Made by a program: the position numbers and the translations under genes. Of a stretch of 64,000 nt of DNA, positions 48,504-58,949 are shown piece by piece. Source of the stretch: Veronia pacifica (GTDB taxonomy: Bacteria > Pseudomonadota > Gammaproteobacteria > Enterobacterales > Vibrionaceae). The stretch covers positions 1 to 64,000 of the forward strand of contig NZ_LYBM01000018.1 in the NCBI RefSeq assembly GCF_001707825.1. Direction: 5' to 3'. The notes under the pieces are model-generated. The model was given only the letters and a program-made list of their open reading frames with translations, did not search any database and was not told the DNA's origin. The first letter of the stretch is position 1. Every line of letters begins with the position of its first letter.

Positions 48504-49100
48504 TTATCCAGCCACCTTCATGGCTGCAAACAGCTTTTTCAGCGCCTGACCACGGTGAGAGATTTGTTTTTTCTCTGACGGATCAACGTTAGCTAACGAA
48601 CAGTTGTGCGAATCTAGCCAGAAAACAGGGTCGTAACCAAAACCATGACTACCTGACGCCTCACGGGCAATACTGCCTTCAAACGTGCCATGGCAAATCA
48701 CGGGTGTCGGATCATCAGCATGACGCATATATACCAGCACACAGTGGAATCTTGCGGTGCGCTCGCCGTCTGGGGCGTCTTTCATTTCAGTAAGTAGCTT
48801 TTCAAGGTTTTGCTGATCGCTCTTACCTTCACCTGCATAGCGAGCGCTATACACACCGGGTGCGCCTTGCAGAAAATCAACTTCCAGACCCGAATCATCA
48901 GCGATGGCTGGTAGGCCTGTTTCCTTTGCAGCGTGTCTGGCTTTGATAATGGCATTTTCAACGAATGTAGTACCGGTTTCCGCGACATCAGAAACAGAGA
49001 ACTCGCTCTGTGCTACGATATCCAGACCAAACTCGGCCAGCATATCCGCCATTTCTCTCACTTTTCCCGGGTTACCAGTTGCCAGAACCACTTTGCTCAT
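48504..49100 (-). CDS. rdgB: dITP/XTP pyrophosphatase
   Basis: House-cleaning nucleotide hydrolase that removes ITP, dITP and XTP; 198 residues from ATG 49100 ([13 protein letters not shown]), matching E. coli (197). Motifs [39 protein letters not shown] and [11 protein letters not shown] are intact. The frame is open to 49214 but runs over a terminator. Next gene is hemW, 5 bases apart; this pair is conserved. Confidence 0.96.
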   Translation of the reverse strand: MSKVVLATGNPGKVREMADMLAEFGLDIVAQSEFSVSDVAETGTTFVENAIIKARHAAKETGLPAIADDSGLEVDFLQGAPGVYSARYAGEGKSDQQNLEKLLTEMKDAPDGERTARFHCVLVYMRHADDPTPVICHGTFEGSIAREASGSHGFGYDPVFWLDSHNCSLANVDPSEKKQISHRGQALKKLFAAMKVAG

Positions 49101-49132
49101 CTTCTGTTCCTCTGTGTTTTTCGTTGGCCAAT

Positions 49133-49158
49133 AAAAAAGCGGCCGATAATTGGCCGCT
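49133..49158 (-). terminator. Terminator of the DUF4426 gene
   Basis: On the minus strand AGCGGCC / GGCCGCT hairpin followed by six T residues, just upstream of rdgB. Confidence 0.85.
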
Positions 49159-49206
49159 ATCATACTAGATTGCCGATCATAGTCACGTTTGATGGACTCT
49201 GACACG

Positions 49207-49647
49207 TCATCCATCGGTGTAAAACTTTTGCTTGAAGCGCAATTTACCGCTGCTTTTTCCCGATGAATTTACATTAATTTCAAAGTTATAGGTTTCTTCG
49301 TTGGCGTAGCCGACTTCAGCCAGATAATAGATGGCGTCCCCCTCTACGACTTCACGGAAGAGCAGCTTTTTGGTGGTGCCAAGAAGATTTTTTGCCGTGC
49401 CTTCAACAAAAGAGTTGACCGCAGGCTTGCCCGGGCTGCTCTTGTCGAGAACCGAAATATTAATGACTGCGTTGTATCGGCTGCGTTGGATACCGTAATG
49501 TTTTGCCACGGCAGCAGGAATAAAGGTTGAAGGAAAGGCCGAGTAGTGGACTTCCAGCGAGCCAATATCCTTCGATTGTCCAGCGGACACGGCCGTGGTA
49601 ACAAACAGGGCGGCAGCCGACAGTAAGGTGAGAACAAAACGTATCAT
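49207..49647 (-). CDS. DUF4426 exported protein
   Basis: 146-residue predicted periplasmic protein of the DUF4426 family. The ATG at 49647 gives signal peptide [10 protein letters not shown]...VSA; a longer frame to 49734 crosses the preceding terminator. The mature part has [24 protein letters not shown] and a C-terminal [12 protein letters not shown], typical of the family. Function unknown. It stands alone between two terminators and is found near rdgB and yggU in related genomes. Confidence 0.85.
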   Translation of the reverse strand: MIRFVLTLLSAAALFVTTAVSAGQSKDIGSLEVHYSAFPSTFIPAAVAKHYGIQRSRYNAVINISVLDKSSPGKPAVNSFVEGTAKNLLGTTKKLLFREVVEGDAIYYLAEVGYANEETYNFEINVNSSGKSSGKLRFKQKFYTDG

Positions 49648-49732
49648 TTTCGCGTCCTTGGCAATGTTTATAATCGTTATTACGAGTAACAACAGTGAAG
49701 CAGATCGTTTTGACAGCAGGTCCATCTGCAAC

Positions 49733-49756
49733 AAAAAAGGGCGCTGATGCGCCCTT
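49733..49756 (-). terminator. Terminator of the yggS-proC-yggT-yggU transcript
   Basis: On the minus strand AAGGGCGC / GCGCCCTT hairpin followed by TTTT, about 110 bases after yggU. Confidence 0.83.
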
Positions 49757-49864
49757 ATCGTTTTAAATTACTCGATCATTATTTAGCCAGCCTTTTGATG
49801 TCGAGTAAATAAAGACTGACCGTCAAAGCAGAATAATTGACGAAACATTGAAATATTGAGACGT

Positions 49865-50179
49865 CTAACACTCAAGCAGTTTCTCAACATGCTCCGGTAA
49901 CAACTGGGGCTGAACAATACGCACCTGTTTGTGTCGCCCCAGTTCGCCTTTTTCTATGATGACCTTACCTTTGGCAACACCGAACTGTTTAGCCAGCCAT
50001 TTTACAATGTGGGCATTCGCTTTTCCGTCAACAGGAGGTGCTGTAATGGCAAGTTTTAACTCACTGCCATGCTGCCCCATCCATTGATCTCTGCTTGCTT
50101 TGGGTTGTACATAAAGCTTCAGCAGAAGTTGACTGTTTTCCATGCGCAACGGGCTGATTGTGTCGCCAGTGGGTATCAC
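49865..50179 (-). CDS. yggU: YggU, DUF167 family protein
   Basis: 104-residue cytosolic protein of the DUF167 family, function unknown. The family block lies in [12 protein letters not shown] and [24 protein letters not shown]. It overlaps yggT by four bases, so the two are coupled. A second ATG (M13) could also start it ([12 protein letters not shown]), nearer to typical family length. Confidence 0.93.
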   Translation of the reverse strand: MIPTGDTISPLRMENSQLLLKLYVQPKASRDQWMGQHGSELKLAITAPPVDGKANAHIVKWLAKQFGVAKGKVIIEKGELGRHKQVRIVQPQLLPEHVEKLLEC

Positions 50180-50727
50180 AGAAATCTCCAGAGCGGAATA
50201 AGATCGCCCATCAGGTAGTTAAGAAACTGAAGACCAATGAAGATAACCAGCACACTCAGGTCGATTCCACCCATTGCAGGAATGATTCTGCGTACTGGCG
50301 CGACAACAGGCTCGGTCAGCTGAATCATGACGTACTCAATGGGGCTTTGTCCTTGACTGACCCAGCTCATGATTGCTCTGATGATCAGAACGTATAGAAA
50401 CAGGGTGCCCGCCTCTTTTACCAATGAGATCAAGCCGATAAGAAGTAACTCAGGGCTGAAAATTGTCTGTCCATTTGAAACGGCCGCTAACGCGACAAAT
50501 TTCAGAATGATCAGTACGTAGGCAAACGACAAGGTTGCCATATCAAGATTGCCCAGTGATGGAATGATGCGGCGAAGTGGCGCGACCACAGGTTGAGTGG
50601 CTTTCACTACAAACTGGGAGAAAGGGTTATAAAAATCAGCACGTGCCCATTGTAACCAGACCCGCAATAAGACGACCATCAAGTAGAGGCCAAAAAGTGT
50701 TTCAATTAAGAAAGTCAGTGAATTCAT
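50176..50727 (-). CDS. yggT: YggT family membrane protein
   Basis: Integral membrane protein of 183 residues with two YGGT repeats, each with two membrane helices and the motif [14 protein letters not shown] / [15 protein letters not shown]. Linked by context with osmotic tolerance and cell-envelope function in other bacteria, mechanism unknown. Ten bases after proC; overlaps yggU. The order yggS-proC-yggT-yggU is conserved widely. Confidence 0.95.
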   Translation of the reverse strand: MNSLTFLIETLFGLYLMVVLLRVWLQWARADFYNPFSQFVVKATQPVVAPLRRIIPSLGNLDMATLSFAYVLIILKFVALAAVSNGQTIFSPELLLIGLISLVKEAGTLFLYVLIIRAIMSWVSQGQSPIEYVMIQLTEPVVAPVRRIIPAMGGIDLSVLVIFIGLQFLNYLMGDLIPLWRFL

Positions 50728-50736
50728 AGAATAACC

Positions 50737-51555
50737 CTAAAATAATGATTCCATTTCCCTGGCACGGTTTACCGCAGCTTTCATCGCTGTGGCGACCGTT
50801 TCGGAAAGTTGTTTGTCGTTAAATACTTTTATCGCCTCGGCGGTCGTGCCGCCTTTCGAGGTCACTTGTTCCCTTAAGGTTGCCAGTGTTGTTCCGGGGT
50901 TGGCAACCACCATTTTTGCCGCGCCCAAGGCAGACTGCTGAACCAGCTCGCGTGCGGTCTGAGGTTCAAATCCCATTCTGCGGGCTTCTGCTTCCATGGC
51001 TTCCATAAACAAAAAGAAATACGCTGGTGCGCTACCTGCTGCGGCAATCACACCGTTAATGTCTTCTTCCTTCTCTACCCAGCAGGTTTTACCTGTCGCG
51101 GACAGTAACTCAGCGGCATAAGTCCGGTCGCAATCAGATATATTATCTGGTGCGAATAGTCCCGTCATTCCCTCACTGACCAGAGCTGGCGTATTCGGCA
51201 TAGTTCTGATTAAGCTCAGGCTTTGTCCGGCCATTTCATTAAGCCTCGAAATGGTGATACCAGCAGCAATGGATATGACGAGCTTGCCGTCAAAACTGAC
51301 ATTGCCGACTGAAGCGAGGAGAGCTTCCATCCCCTGTGGTTTGACCCCCAAGACAACAACATCCGCTTTATCAATAGAGGTTGTAACGTCTGAATTGGCA
51401 TCAATATCAAATGCCTCAATCAGCGCTGAATTCTTTTCATCTGTGCGGTTGGTGGCAATGATTTTGTGTTTGGGATAACCGGACTGCAACAGACCGGAGA
51501 TGATCGAGCGGGCCATATTCCCGGCCCCGATAAAGGCAATGACACGATGTTCCAT
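50737..51555 (-). CDS. proC: Pyrroline-5-carboxylate reductase
   Basis: Last step of proline synthesis, NADPH-dependent; 272 residues from ATG 51555. Rossmann motif FIGAGNMARSIISGL, later AAGSAPAYFFLFMEAMEAEARRMG and the C-terminal signature ATLREQVTSKGGTTAEAIKVF are all present. A TTG one codon upstream is not needed. In E. coli proC is elsewhere; here it is between yggS and yggT, as in other Vibrionaceae and Pseudomonas. Confidence 0.97.
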   Translation of the reverse strand: MEHRVIAFIGAGNMARSIISGLLQSGYPKHKIIATNRTDEKNSALIEAFDIDANSDVTTSIDKADVVVLGVKPQGMEALLASVGNVSFDGKLVISIAAGITISRLNEMAGQSLSLIRTMPNTPALVSEGMTGLFAPDNISDCDRTYAAELLSATGKTCWVEKEEDINGVIAAAGSAPAYFFLFMEAMEAEARRMGFEPQTARELVQQSALGAAKMVVANPGTTLATLREQVTSKGGTTAEAIKVFNDKQLSETVATAMKAAVNRAREMESLF

Positions 51556-51623
51556 CAATAAAGAATCCTTTAGTGAGCGGCTTTTTTATCCGCCGCAACA
51601 TGACACTGGGTCTGGTATTCGTT

Positions 51624-52343
51624 TCAGTTTTTAGTGTCGCTATTTTTGTTACTGTAATCTCTGGCACCAAAAATTGCAGTGCCTATTCTCACCATGGTGC
51701 TGCCGGAGGCAATCGCCGCATCCAGATCGCCACTCATTCCCATCGACAGCGTATCGAAGCTGTCGCGTGAGGAACGCATTTTGTTAAACAGGGCTGAAAG
51801 CGGGGCAAACGCCTCCATTTGCCGCTGATAATCTGATTCTGGTTGTGGGATACACATCAACCCCCTGAGTATGAGACCAGACAAGGAATCAATTTGTTCA
51901 GCGAGAGCTTCAACTTCTTCAAGACTGACGCCTGCCTTACTTGCCTCACCACTGGTATTTACCTGAATCAGAACCTGTAGGGGGGGCATGGTGTCTGGGC
52001 GTTGATCGCTCAGGCGTTTGGCAATTTTAAGTCGATCAATGGTGTGAACCCAGCCGAAGTGTTCTGCAATAAGGCGCGATTTATTCGACTGAATTGGGCC
52101 AATGAAATGCCAGTCAAGTGTCAGTTCTTTTGTATTGAAATACTGAACTTTCTCAACACCCTCTTGGACATAGTTTTCACCAAAGCAGCGGTGGCCTGCC
52201 TCTACGGCCTGCTCAATATCGCTGGCGGGTTTGGTCTTACTGACCGCCATCAGAGTAATTGTTTGTTCATCTCTCCCGCATTTTCGTGCGGCAACGTTAA
52301 TTTGGTCAGTGACCTGCAACAGGTTTTGTTTGATACTACACAT
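51624..52343 (-). CDS. yggS: Pyridoxal phosphate homeostasis protein
   Basis: PLP-binding protein of the YggS/PROSC family, 239 residues, which keeps free PLP low and affects amino-acid pools. PLP lysine lies in MAVSKTKPASDI (Lys36). WHFIGPIQSNKSR and the C-terminal SMGMSGDLDAAIASGSTMVRIGTAIFG are intact. First gene of the proC unit; divergent from pilT, with under 30 bases between starts, so the two promoters overlap the coding ends. Confidence 0.96.
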   Translation of the reverse strand: MCSIKQNLLQVTDQINVAARKCGRDEQTITLMAVSKTKPASDIEQAVEAGHRCFGENYVQEGVEKVQYFNTKELTLDWHFIGPIQSNKSRLIAEHFGWVHTIDRLKIAKRLSDQRPDTMPPLQVLIQVNTSGEASKAGVSLEEVEALAEQIDSLSGLILRGLMCIPQPESDYQRQMEAFAPLSALFNKMRSSRDSFDTLSMGMSGDLDAAIASGSTMVRIGTAIFGARDYSNKNSDTKN

Positions 52344-52369
52344 GTTTGTTTCTGCGAGGAAAAAAGTTA

Positions 52370-53404
52370 ATGGACATTACGGAGTTACTGGACTTTAGTG
52401 TAAAGCATAATGCATCAGATCTACATCTTTCAGCTGGGATTCCTCCCATGGTACGTGTGGATGGTGATGTCCGTAAACTCAGCCTGCCATCTCTGGACAA
52501 TAATCAGGTACAGAGACTCATCTTTGATATTATGAATGATGCGCAGCAACGCGAGTTTGAACAAAACCTTGAAGTGGATTTCTCTTTCGATATGGCTGCG
52601 GTAGGCCGTTTCCGTGTCAATGCATTCCACCAAAGCCGTGGCTGTGCGGCTGTGTTCCGGACCATCCCTTCCGAAGTGCCGACGCTGGAATCAATCGGTG
52701 CGCCTGCGGCTTTCGAGCGGTTTGTTAATTTACAGAATGGACTGGTACTGGTCACCGGGCCAACAGGCTCGGGAAAATCAACCACACTGGCAGCCATGCT
52801 GGATCGTATTAACAGCGAACAACACCGGCATGTATTGACGATTGAAGATCCGATTGAATTCGTTCACGCCCAGAAAAAATGTCTGATCAACCAACGTGAG
52901 GTGCATAAAGACACGCGCTCTTTTAGCGCTGCACTTCGTTCTGCCCTTCGCGAGGACCCTGATGTGATTCTGGTCGGCGAGCTGCGCGATAAAGAAACCA
53001 TCAGTCTGGCATTGACGGCCGCTGAGACTGGACATTTGGTGTTTGGCACCTTGCACACATCAAGTGCTGCAAAAACCATAGACCGCATTATTGATGTGTT
53101 CCCGGGGAATGATAAGTCGATGGTGCGCTCGATGTTATCTGAGTCTCTCCGGACTGTTATTTCACAAAAGCTGGTGAAGCGTGTCGGTGGGGGACGGGTT
53201 GCCGCTCACGAGATCATGGTTGCCACACCTGCGGTGCGTAACCTGATTCGGGAGGACAAGGTCGCACAGATGTACTCAATGATTCAGACCGGTGCCTCGC
53301 AGGGAATGCAAACAATGGATCAGGCCATGCGTGCCCTATTGGCGCAGGGGGCGATTGATATGGATGAAATGCAGCGTTATCAGGACATGTCACAGCATGC
53401 TTGA
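52370..53404 (+). CDS. pilT: Twitching motility ATPase PilT
   Basis: Hexameric retraction ATPase of type IV pili, 344 residues from ATG 52370 (MDITELLDFSVKHNASDLHLS). Walker A GPTGSGKSTT, Asp box and Walker B region DVILVGELRDKETISLALTAAETGHLV and the C-terminal AIRNLI-like motif (AVRNLIREDKV) are seen. Upstream frame to 52346 is overlapped by the yggS leader. It overlaps pilU by eight bases. Pilus structural genes are not in this window. Confidence 0.96.
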   Translation: MDITELLDFSVKHNASDLHLSAGIPPMVRVDGDVRKLSLPSLDNNQVQRLIFDIMNDAQQREFEQNLEVDFSFDMAAVGRFRVNAFHQSRGCAAVFRTIPSEVPTLESIGAPAAFERFVNLQNGLVLVTGPTGSGKSTTLAAMLDRINSEQHRHVLTIEDPIEFVHAQKKCLINQREVHKDTRSFSAALRSALREDPDVILVGELRDKETISLALTAAETGHLVFGTLHTSSAAKTIDRIIDVFPGNDKSMVRSMLSESLRTVISQKLVKRVGGGRVAAHEIMVATPAVRNLIREDKVAQMYSMIQTGASQGMQTMDQAMRALLAQGAIDMDEMQRYQDMSQHA

Positions 53405-54497
53405 TAGGTTACTGGATGAAATTAACAACCGATACGCATCCGACTGCTATTTAACCGTTGGTGCCTCCGCCATGTTGCGGGTTGATGGTCAACTGACTGC
53501 TTTTGGTCCACAAATGCATATTGATAACGTCAGCATGTTGCTCCGCGAGTGTATGGATGATGTGCAATGGCAAACCTTTAACCAGGAAAAAGAAGCCAAT
53601 TTCGCCTTGGTTAATGAGAAAGGACGCTTCCGCGTCAGTGCCTTCTGGCAACGTGACATGCCCGGTGCGGTGATCCGTCGCATTCAGACCGAGATCCCCG
53701 AAATGTCGTCACTGGGCCTGCCAGATGTAATGAAAGATCTGGCTATTGCCAAGCGGGGACTGGTGTTGATTGTCGGCGGCACCGGTTCAGGTAAATCAAC
53801 CTCTATGGCGGCGATGGTCGGCTTTCGAAACCGAAGGATGAGTGGTCACATTCTTACTGTCGAAGATCCGATTGAATTTGTTCACCCTCATCAATCCTGC
53901 ATTGTGACTCAACGTGAAGTGGGTATTGATACGGAAAACTACGAGGTTGCCCTAAAAAATTCGCTGCGTCAGGCACCGGATATGATCATGATTGGTGAGA
54001 TTCGGACCCCGGAAACCATGGAATATGCCATGCAGTTTGCTGAGACCGGACATTTGTGTATTGCAACACTGCATGCCAACAATGCCAATCAGGCTCTGGA
54101 ACGAATATTACATTTGGTGGCGAAAGAGCGACGCGAACAGTTTTTGTTTGATTTATCGATGAACCTTAGAGGGATTTTGGCTCAACAACTGATTCCTGAT
54201 GTCAGTGGAACAGGGCGACATGGTGTATTTGAATGCCTGATTAATACCTCAAGCGTGTCTGACCTGATTCGCAGGGGAGAATTACATGAGCTGAAAAGTG
54301 CTATTTCCCGGGGACAGACCTCAGGGATGTGCAGTTTTGACCAGTCGCTGTTTGTACTCCTCAATCAGGGTAAGATAACTGAGCAGGACGCTCTTCACCA
54401 TGCTGATTCACAGAATGAACTGAAGCTGATGATCAAGATGAGCAGTGACTCTGCTGTGTCTAATCCGGTTAAAAAAATAAGCATAGATATGGGGTGA
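53397..54497 (+). CDS. pilU: PilU, PilT-paralogous retraction ATPase
   Basis: 366-residue accessory retraction ATPase that works with PilT on MSHA/type IV competence pili. Start is the ATG at 53397 inside the pilT end. Walker A GGTGSGKST, the Walker B region MIMIGEIRTPETMEYAMQFAETGHL, and HANNANQALERI are present. The earlier frame from 53292 reads the other frame of pilT and is not real. PilT-PilU order is universal in this group. Confidence 0.95.
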   Translation: MLDRLLDEINNRYASDCYLTVGASAMLRVDGQLTAFGPQMHIDNVSMLLRECMDDVQWQTFNQEKEANFALVNEKGRFRVSAFWQRDMPGAVIRRIQTEIPEMSSLGLPDVMKDLAIAKRGLVLIVGGTGSGKSTSMAAMVGFRNRRMSGHILTVEDPIEFVHPHQSCIVTQREVGIDTENYEVALKNSLRQAPDMIMIGEIRTPETMEYAMQFAETGHLCIATLHANNANQALERILHLVAKERREQFLFDLSMNLRGILAQQLIPDVSGTGRHGVFECLINTSSVSDLIRRGELHELKSAISRGQTSGMCSFDQSLFVLLNQGKITEQDALHHADSQNELKLMIKMSSDSAVSNPVKKISIDMG

Positions 54498-54598
54498 TCC
54501 CCATCAAAGGCGTCGTTATGGATAAAGCCTTTATAAACCAATCAGTTTTAAACCAAGCTGGTTTGACGATATCTATCCTTTAGAACGAACAATAACAA

Positions 54599-54626
54599 GA
54601 AAAGGCAGCGGAGAGCTGCCTTTTTC
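54599..54626. terminator. Bidirectional terminator between pilU and ruvX
   Basis: Hairpin AAAAGGCAGC / GCTGCCTTTTT between convergent genes. Confidence 0.88.
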
Positions 54627-54642
54627 ATCTGATGCTAAGTCA

Positions 54643-55071
54643 TTACTGATACTGATTTTCAAACCAGCTCTCAACAATTATTACCGCTGACTGGCTATCT
54701 ATTTTACCTTTACCCAGCGCCTTGTAACCACCTTGCTCGAACAGTGATGAGCGGGCTTCCGTGGTCGTCAGTCTCTCATCGTGCAGTTCAACTTTACAGC
54801 CGAAACGGCCATTCAGTCGGTTAGCAAACTTTCGAGCCCTCGGTGTTATAGCGTCAAGCTCTCCACCGTGCAGGTCAAGCGGCAGACCAACAACGACGAG
54901 ATCCGGTTGCCACTCTTTCAAAATCGATTCAATGGCATCCCAGCTTGGGATACCGTCGCGGGCTTTCAATGCTTTTAGAGGTTGTGCAGTGCCAGTGATT
55001 GCCTGACCAATAGCGACGCCAATGCTCTTGGTTCCATAATCGAAACCAAGCACAGTTTGGGTATTACTCAT
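54643..55071 (-). CDS. ruvX: Putative pre-16S rRNA nuclease YqgF/RuvX
   Basis: 142-residue RNase H-fold nuclease linked to 16S rRNA 5'-end processing. [16 protein letters not shown] holds the first catalytic Asp, and [23 protein letters not shown] and [13 protein letters not shown] the rest of the fold with its acidic residues. It overlaps yqgE by four bases, as in E. coli. It is an essential gene in many bacteria. Confidence 0.95.
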   Translation of the reverse strand: MSNTQTVLGFDYGTKSIGVAIGQAITGTAQPLKALKARDGIPSWDAIESILKEWQPDLVVVGLPLDLHGGELDAITPRARKFANRLNGRFGCKVELHDERLTTTEARSSLFEQGGYKALGKGKIDSQSAVIIVESWFENQYQ

Positions 55072-55631
55072 GCGTGTCCTATTTCTGAAGACAGATTTGC
55101 GGCAGAAATACCAAGGTGAGACAAGGCTTTCTCCCAGCGTTCATTAATTGGGGTATCGAAGATTACGATGGGGTCAGCTTCTATGGTTAACCAGCTGTTT
55201 TCCGCCAGTTCTTGCTCAAGTTGTCCTGCATCCCAGCCAGCATAGCCGAGTGCAACGACAAACTGCTCTGGCTGTTCGCTGGTGCCGAGTAGACTCAGAA
55301 TATCTTTCGACGTCGTCACAGTCAGTTCTTCTGACAAAATCACGCTGGAACCGAATTCCTGCTTAGGCTTGTGAAGCACAAAACCTCTGTCTTCGGAGAC
55401 GGGGCCTCCGAACAATACTGGCTGATCAAGACTTATTGGGTTGACCACTGTCAGGTCCCGTTCAATCTCAATCTGGTCGAGCATGCTGGCAACAGAAATA
55501 TTGATTGGCTGGTTGATCACCAATCCCATCGCGCCCTCATCGTTGTGTTCGCACATGTACACAACACTATGATCGAAGCGACTATCCGTCATGCTTGGCA
55601 TGGCGACTAAAAAATGGTTTTTTAGATTCAT
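55068..55631 (-). CDS. yqgE: YqgE/AlgH family protein
   Basis: Cytosolic protein of the UPF0301 family, 187 residues from the ATG at 55631 ([14 protein letters not shown]), exactly the E. coli length; an ATG 12 bases upstream adds four residues. Conserved blocks: [37 protein letters not shown] and [16 protein letters not shown]. Function not settled. Linked with ruvX by overlap; gshB lies upstream. Confidence 0.95.
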   Translation of the reverse strand: MNLKNHFLVAMPSMTDSRFDHSVVYMCEHNDEGAMGLVINQPINISVASMLDQIEIERDLTVVNPISLDQPVLFGGPVSEDRGFVLHKPKQEFGSSVILSEELTVTTSKDILSLLGTSEQPEQFVVALGYAGWDAGQLEQELAENSWLTIEADPIVIFDTPINERWEKALSHLGISAANLSSEIGHA

Positions 55632-55693
55632 AGCACCTTTCAACTGGGTGTGCTTACATTAAGTATGATCGGAAAGCACCAGAAAGTCATATT

Positions 55694-55714
55694 GAGGCAA
55701 CTCACCGTTGCCTC
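55694..55714 (-). terminator. Hairpin between gshB and yqgE
   Basis: Perfect stem GAGGCAAC / GTTGCCTC with a 5-base loop. No T tract follows, so it may be only an mRNA structure or weak terminator. Confidence 0.4.
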
Positions 55715-55734
55715 TGTAAGCAAGTAACTGACCG

Positions 55735-56682
55735 TTATTGATTTATATGGCGCTCAACAGCATCCATCAATTTTCCGGTGATGGAGATATCAAATGCAGC
55801 CTCAATTTCACGGATACAGGTTGGACTGGTTACGTTAATTTCGGTCAGTTTATCACCAATCACATCCAAACCGACAAATATCAGCCCTTTTTCTTTGAGG
55901 GCAGGAGCAACTTTACGGGCAATTTCCCAGTCTGTGTCACTCAGAGGACGTGCCTCACCGCGACCACCTGCTGCCAGATTACCTCGGGTCTCCCCTTTAG
56001 CAGGGATACGAGCCAGACAATATGGCATAGGCTCACCATCAACAACCAAGATACGTTTGTCGCCATTGCTGATGTCCGGCACAAACGTTTGTGCCATGCA
56101 GTAGTTATTCCCAAGATTTGTCAGGGTTTCAATGATCACTGACAGGTTAGGATCGCCTTGTTTAACCCGGAAGATTGATGAACCGCCCATGCCGTCGAGA
56201 GGCTTAAGGATCACGTCACCGTGTTTTTCCTGAAACGCTTTGATTTGTTCAGCTCGGCGTGTCACTAACGTGGTTGGAGTCAGCTCTGGGAACCAAGCGG
56301 TAAACAGTTTTTCATTACAGTCACGCAGGCTTTGTGGCTTATTAACAATAAGGCTGCCCGCCTCTTCCGCACGCTCCAGAATATAAGTGGCGTAGATATA
56401 CTCGGTATCAAACGGGGGATCTTTTCGCATGAAAACAGCATCGAGATCAGACAAGGCGATGTCCTGTTCACTGACGACCTCGAACCATTTCTGAGGGTTT
56501 TCCTCAACGGTAACGACTTTCGTTTTGGCGAGTGGTTTACCTTGTTCGAGAGAAAGATCCTGCATCTGCATATAGTGGATTTCCCAGCCACGACTCTGCG
56601 CCTCAAGCATCATTGCAAAGGTGGAATCTTTTTTAATATTGATAGACTCAATAGGGTCCATCACTATGCCCAGTTTGATCAT
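55735..56682 (-). CDS. gshB: Glutathione synthetase
   Basis: ATP-grasp enzyme joining glycine to gamma-glutamylcysteine; 315 residues, E. coli has 316. MRKDPPFDTEYIYATYILERAE, LKPLDGMGGSSIFRV, GEPMPYCLARIPAKGETRGNLAAGGRGE and EINVTSPTCIREIE are near identical. Same order as E. coli: rsmE-gshB-yqgE-ruvX. Confidence 0.98.
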   Translation of the reverse strand: MIKLGIVMDPIESINIKKDSTFAMMLEAQSRGWEIHYMQMQDLSLEQGKPLAKTKVVTVEENPQKWFEVVSEQDIALSDLDAVFMRKDPPFDTEYIYATYILERAEEAGSLIVNKPQSLRDCNEKLFTAWFPELTPTTLVTRRAEQIKAFQEKHGDVILKPLDGMGGSSIFRVKQGDPNLSVIIETLTNLGNNYCMAQTFVPDISNGDKRILVVDGEPMPYCLARIPAKGETRGNLAAGGRGEARPLSDTDWEIARKVAPALKEKGLIFVGLDVIGDKLTEINVTSPTCIREIEAAFDISITGKLMDAVERHINQ

Positions 56683-56695
56683 TCTTTTTTCCTTG

Positions 56696-57427
56696 TTAAC
56701 CGAGGTCGCCGAAGCGAACCTGAAGCGCCGTAATGGCTGTCAGTGCAGCGGTTTCTGTTCTTAAAACTCTTGGACCCAGCAGGGTTTCTTCAAATCCCCA
56801 CTCCCGTGTGCTGTCAATTTCTTCTGCCGAAAGACCACCCTCAGGTCCGACTAAGAGCCTGACCCGAGAAACAGGCTCAGGAAGCGTATTAATTGAGTAT
56901 TTCGCTCTAGGATGAAGATTGAGACTCAAGCCTTCAAATTCAACCCTACACCACTGTTCCAGTGACATGACAGGTTTGATTTCAGGAACACTATTCCGAC
57001 CACACTGTTCGCAGGCTGAAATCGCAATTTTTTGCCATTGCTGTAGCTTCTTTTCAAAACGTTCAGCGTTCAGTTTTACCCCACATCGCTCTGATATGAG
57101 TGGCGTAATGGTATTTACCCCGAGCTCAACGGCTTTCTGGATGGTAAATTCCATTTTGTCACCGCGACTGATCACTTGTCCAAGGTGGAGATACAGTGGC
57201 GATTCAGTGCTGCGCTCAACCCTGTCCTCCACATTGACGGCGACGGATTTTTTGGTGACTGAGGCAATAGTGGCTGGGAACTCAGCATCGCTGCCATCGA
57301 ACAGCAGAACTTGTTGCCCGGGTTGCATGCGCAGTACTCTGCCGACATGGTTGGCGGCTTCGTCACTCAGGGACACTTCACCACAAGAGGGCAGGAGGCT
57401 GGGATGAAAAATTCTAGGGATCCGCAT
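56696..57427 (-). CDS. rsmE: 16S rRNA (uracil(1498)-N(3))-methyltransferase
   Basis: SPOUT-class methylase of 16S U1498, 243 residues from ATG 57427 ([10 protein letters not shown]), same length as E. coli RsmE. N-terminal PUA-like domain, then the trefoil knot motifs [14 protein letters not shown] and [17 protein letters not shown] longer frame to 57505 is not supported. Thirteen bases upstream of gshB. Confidence 0.96.
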   Translation of the reverse strand: MRIPRIFHPSLLPSCGEVSLSDEAANHVGRVLRMQPGQQVLLFDGSDAEFPATIASVTKKSVAVNVEDRVERSTESPLYLHLGQVISRGDKMEFTIQKAVELGVNTITPLISERCGVKLNAERFEKKLQQWQKIAISACEQCGRNSVPEIKPVMSLEQWCRVEFEGLSLNLHPRAKYSINTLPEPVSRVRLLVGPEGGLSAEEIDSTREWGFEETLLGPRVLRTETAALTAITALQVRFGDLG

Positions 57428-57514
57428 GATAAACTCTGTTAGCAATCGCAAGCGCGACAGTGTATCACGCTGCCCAACGATGGGCATCAACGGGCAACGT
57501 GACAAAGCTGAAGC

Positions 57515-58222
57515 TTACAGCCCTTTGGATTGACAGGCTTCCAGAACAAAAGGATTGTGGTTTTTCTGGATAGCAGCAATCTTACGGTCTCTCTCACATT
57601 CCCATGCTGAAACGGGATGCGTTTTATCCCAGGCATTCATTAGCTGAGTCTGTGCTTTTGCCATTTTGAAGCCATATTCTTTTTGCATGTATTTATAAAT
57701 GCGCGCAATGGCTCCACGGCTTTGTGCTGGAGGCTCAGCGACACGTTGCTTGAAGTTCACCTTGAACTGGCATTGACCATAAAATGCCCCGCTATCGCCA
57801 TTCCACTGAGAGAAGCGAAAGTTTGAGCGGTCCCCATTTACTTCACCGATCGCGGGCACCAGATTGTGTAAATCAGCTTCCATCAGCCTAAAAGTCAGAT
57901 CCTTTTTCGAGCAGACTTTCCTTCCTCCATCTTGCCAACACTGCCGCTGGTGGCCAAATTGCCAAGCAGGTACGACATGCTCCCACTCGATTCTGTCTGC
58001 CCTTTTTTGTTGTTTTCTAACGTTGTAGCCGCAAGCGTTTAAGTCGGGGTTTCCTTTTTTGCCCTGCCATTCAATGGGGCATCCACAGTAAAAGCTGATT
58101 GGATGTTGTTGGTAAATTTTAACTGCCAGCCGTTTTGCTTTTGAGAAGGACTGCGGCGGCTCAGCCGAAACAAATGAGGAGAAGAGTAAAGCCAAAATCA
58201 GAGCAATCTTGAGTCGGAACAT
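57515..58222 (-). CDS. endA: Deoxyribonuclease I (EndA/Dns/Vvn type), periplasmic
   Basis: Secreted or periplasmic DNA nuclease of 235 residues with a signal peptide ([10 protein letters not shown]...VSA). Mg-His motif [12 protein letters not shown] supplies the catalytic His, with [22 protein letters not shown] the metal-binding Asn. Several cysteine pairs fit the disulfide-rich Vvn structure, which keeps the enzyme inactive in the cytosol. In V. cholerae the orthologue (dns) limits transformation and is repressed by HapR; hapR is present in this window, but no site was identified here. Confidence 0.95.
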   Translation of the reverse strand: MFRLKIALILALLFSSFVSAEPPQSFSKAKRLAVKIYQQHPISFYCGCPIEWQGKKGNPDLNACGYNVRKQQKRADRIEWEHVVPAWQFGHQRQCWQDGGRKVCSKKDLTFRLMEADLHNLVPAIGEVNGDRSNFRFSQWNGDSGAFYGQCQFKVNFKQRVAEPPAQSRGAIARIYKYMQKEYGFKMAKAQTQLMNAWDKTHPVSAWECERDRKIAAIQKNHNPFVLEACQSKGL

Positions 58223-58397
58223 AACAAACCTATGGTCACTGTGAGTGTGGAAAGAACATTGATTCTATTGACTTAATTATCACTGACAAATTAATCAATT
58301 TCTTTCTATTTCTGATACTGACCACAAAAAAAGACACTCACGGCTTGGTGAGGATCTCTGGAAAGGGGGAAATGGGAGAATTAAAAAAGGGAAAAGC

Positions 58398-58892
58398 TTA
58401 TGACGTGCAGCTACCTGTCCATGTTAGGGGGTGTTGGCACCGGCGGCAGAAATACTGGGTTTGTTGGCGCTGCACTTTGTTGTGGCGGCGAATAGTCAAA
58501 GGTATTTCGTCACACTGACAGCGGTAGATAAAGTGTTTACCACTCACGGAACTGATATCAAAGGTGTGTGTTGTCTTGGCGGGAACCTTGAACACTTGTT
58601 GCATCATAGCCTGCCACTCTTTCCCATGCGGGCGGACTTTACCGAAGGCAGCATAGACCAGTAAATGAGCCACTTCATGTGGGACCACTTCTCGCAGAAA
58701 TGCTTCTGGATTTTCTTTCAGAAGTATTGGATTGAATCTCAACTGCCAACGCTGAAGTAACGCCATGCCAGCTGTTTTCCCACGGATATCAAAACGAACG
58801 TCAGGCACAGGATGATGGGTATTCAGTGTTTCGTTGGCGATTGTTATGCATTCAGTGACCGCTCGTATCATGCGGTATTGAAGTTCGGTCAT
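58398..58892 (-). CDS. sprT: SprT family zinc metalloprotease-like protein
   Basis: 164-residue protein with the zinc-binding helix VVPHEVAHLLVYAAFG (HExxH) and a C-terminal zinc ribbon (CQCDE...CRRCQ). Related to eukaryotic Spartan, but bacterial function is not known; E. coli sprT affects bolA expression. It lies between metK and endA, as in E. coli. Confidence 0.93.
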   Translation of the reverse strand: MTELQYRMIRAVTECITIANETLNTHHPVPDVRFDIRGKTAGMALLQRWQLRFNPILLKENPEAFLREVVPHEVAHLLVYAAFGKVRPHGKEWQAMMQQVFKVPAKTTHTFDISSVSGKHFIYRCQCDEIPLTIRRHNKVQRQQTQYFCRRCQHPLTWTGSCTS

Positions 58893-58949
58893 TTCGGCTC
58901 TGAGTTATTGCATCAGTTCGGGTGGAAGAAGAGTAGGGGAGAGAAAACA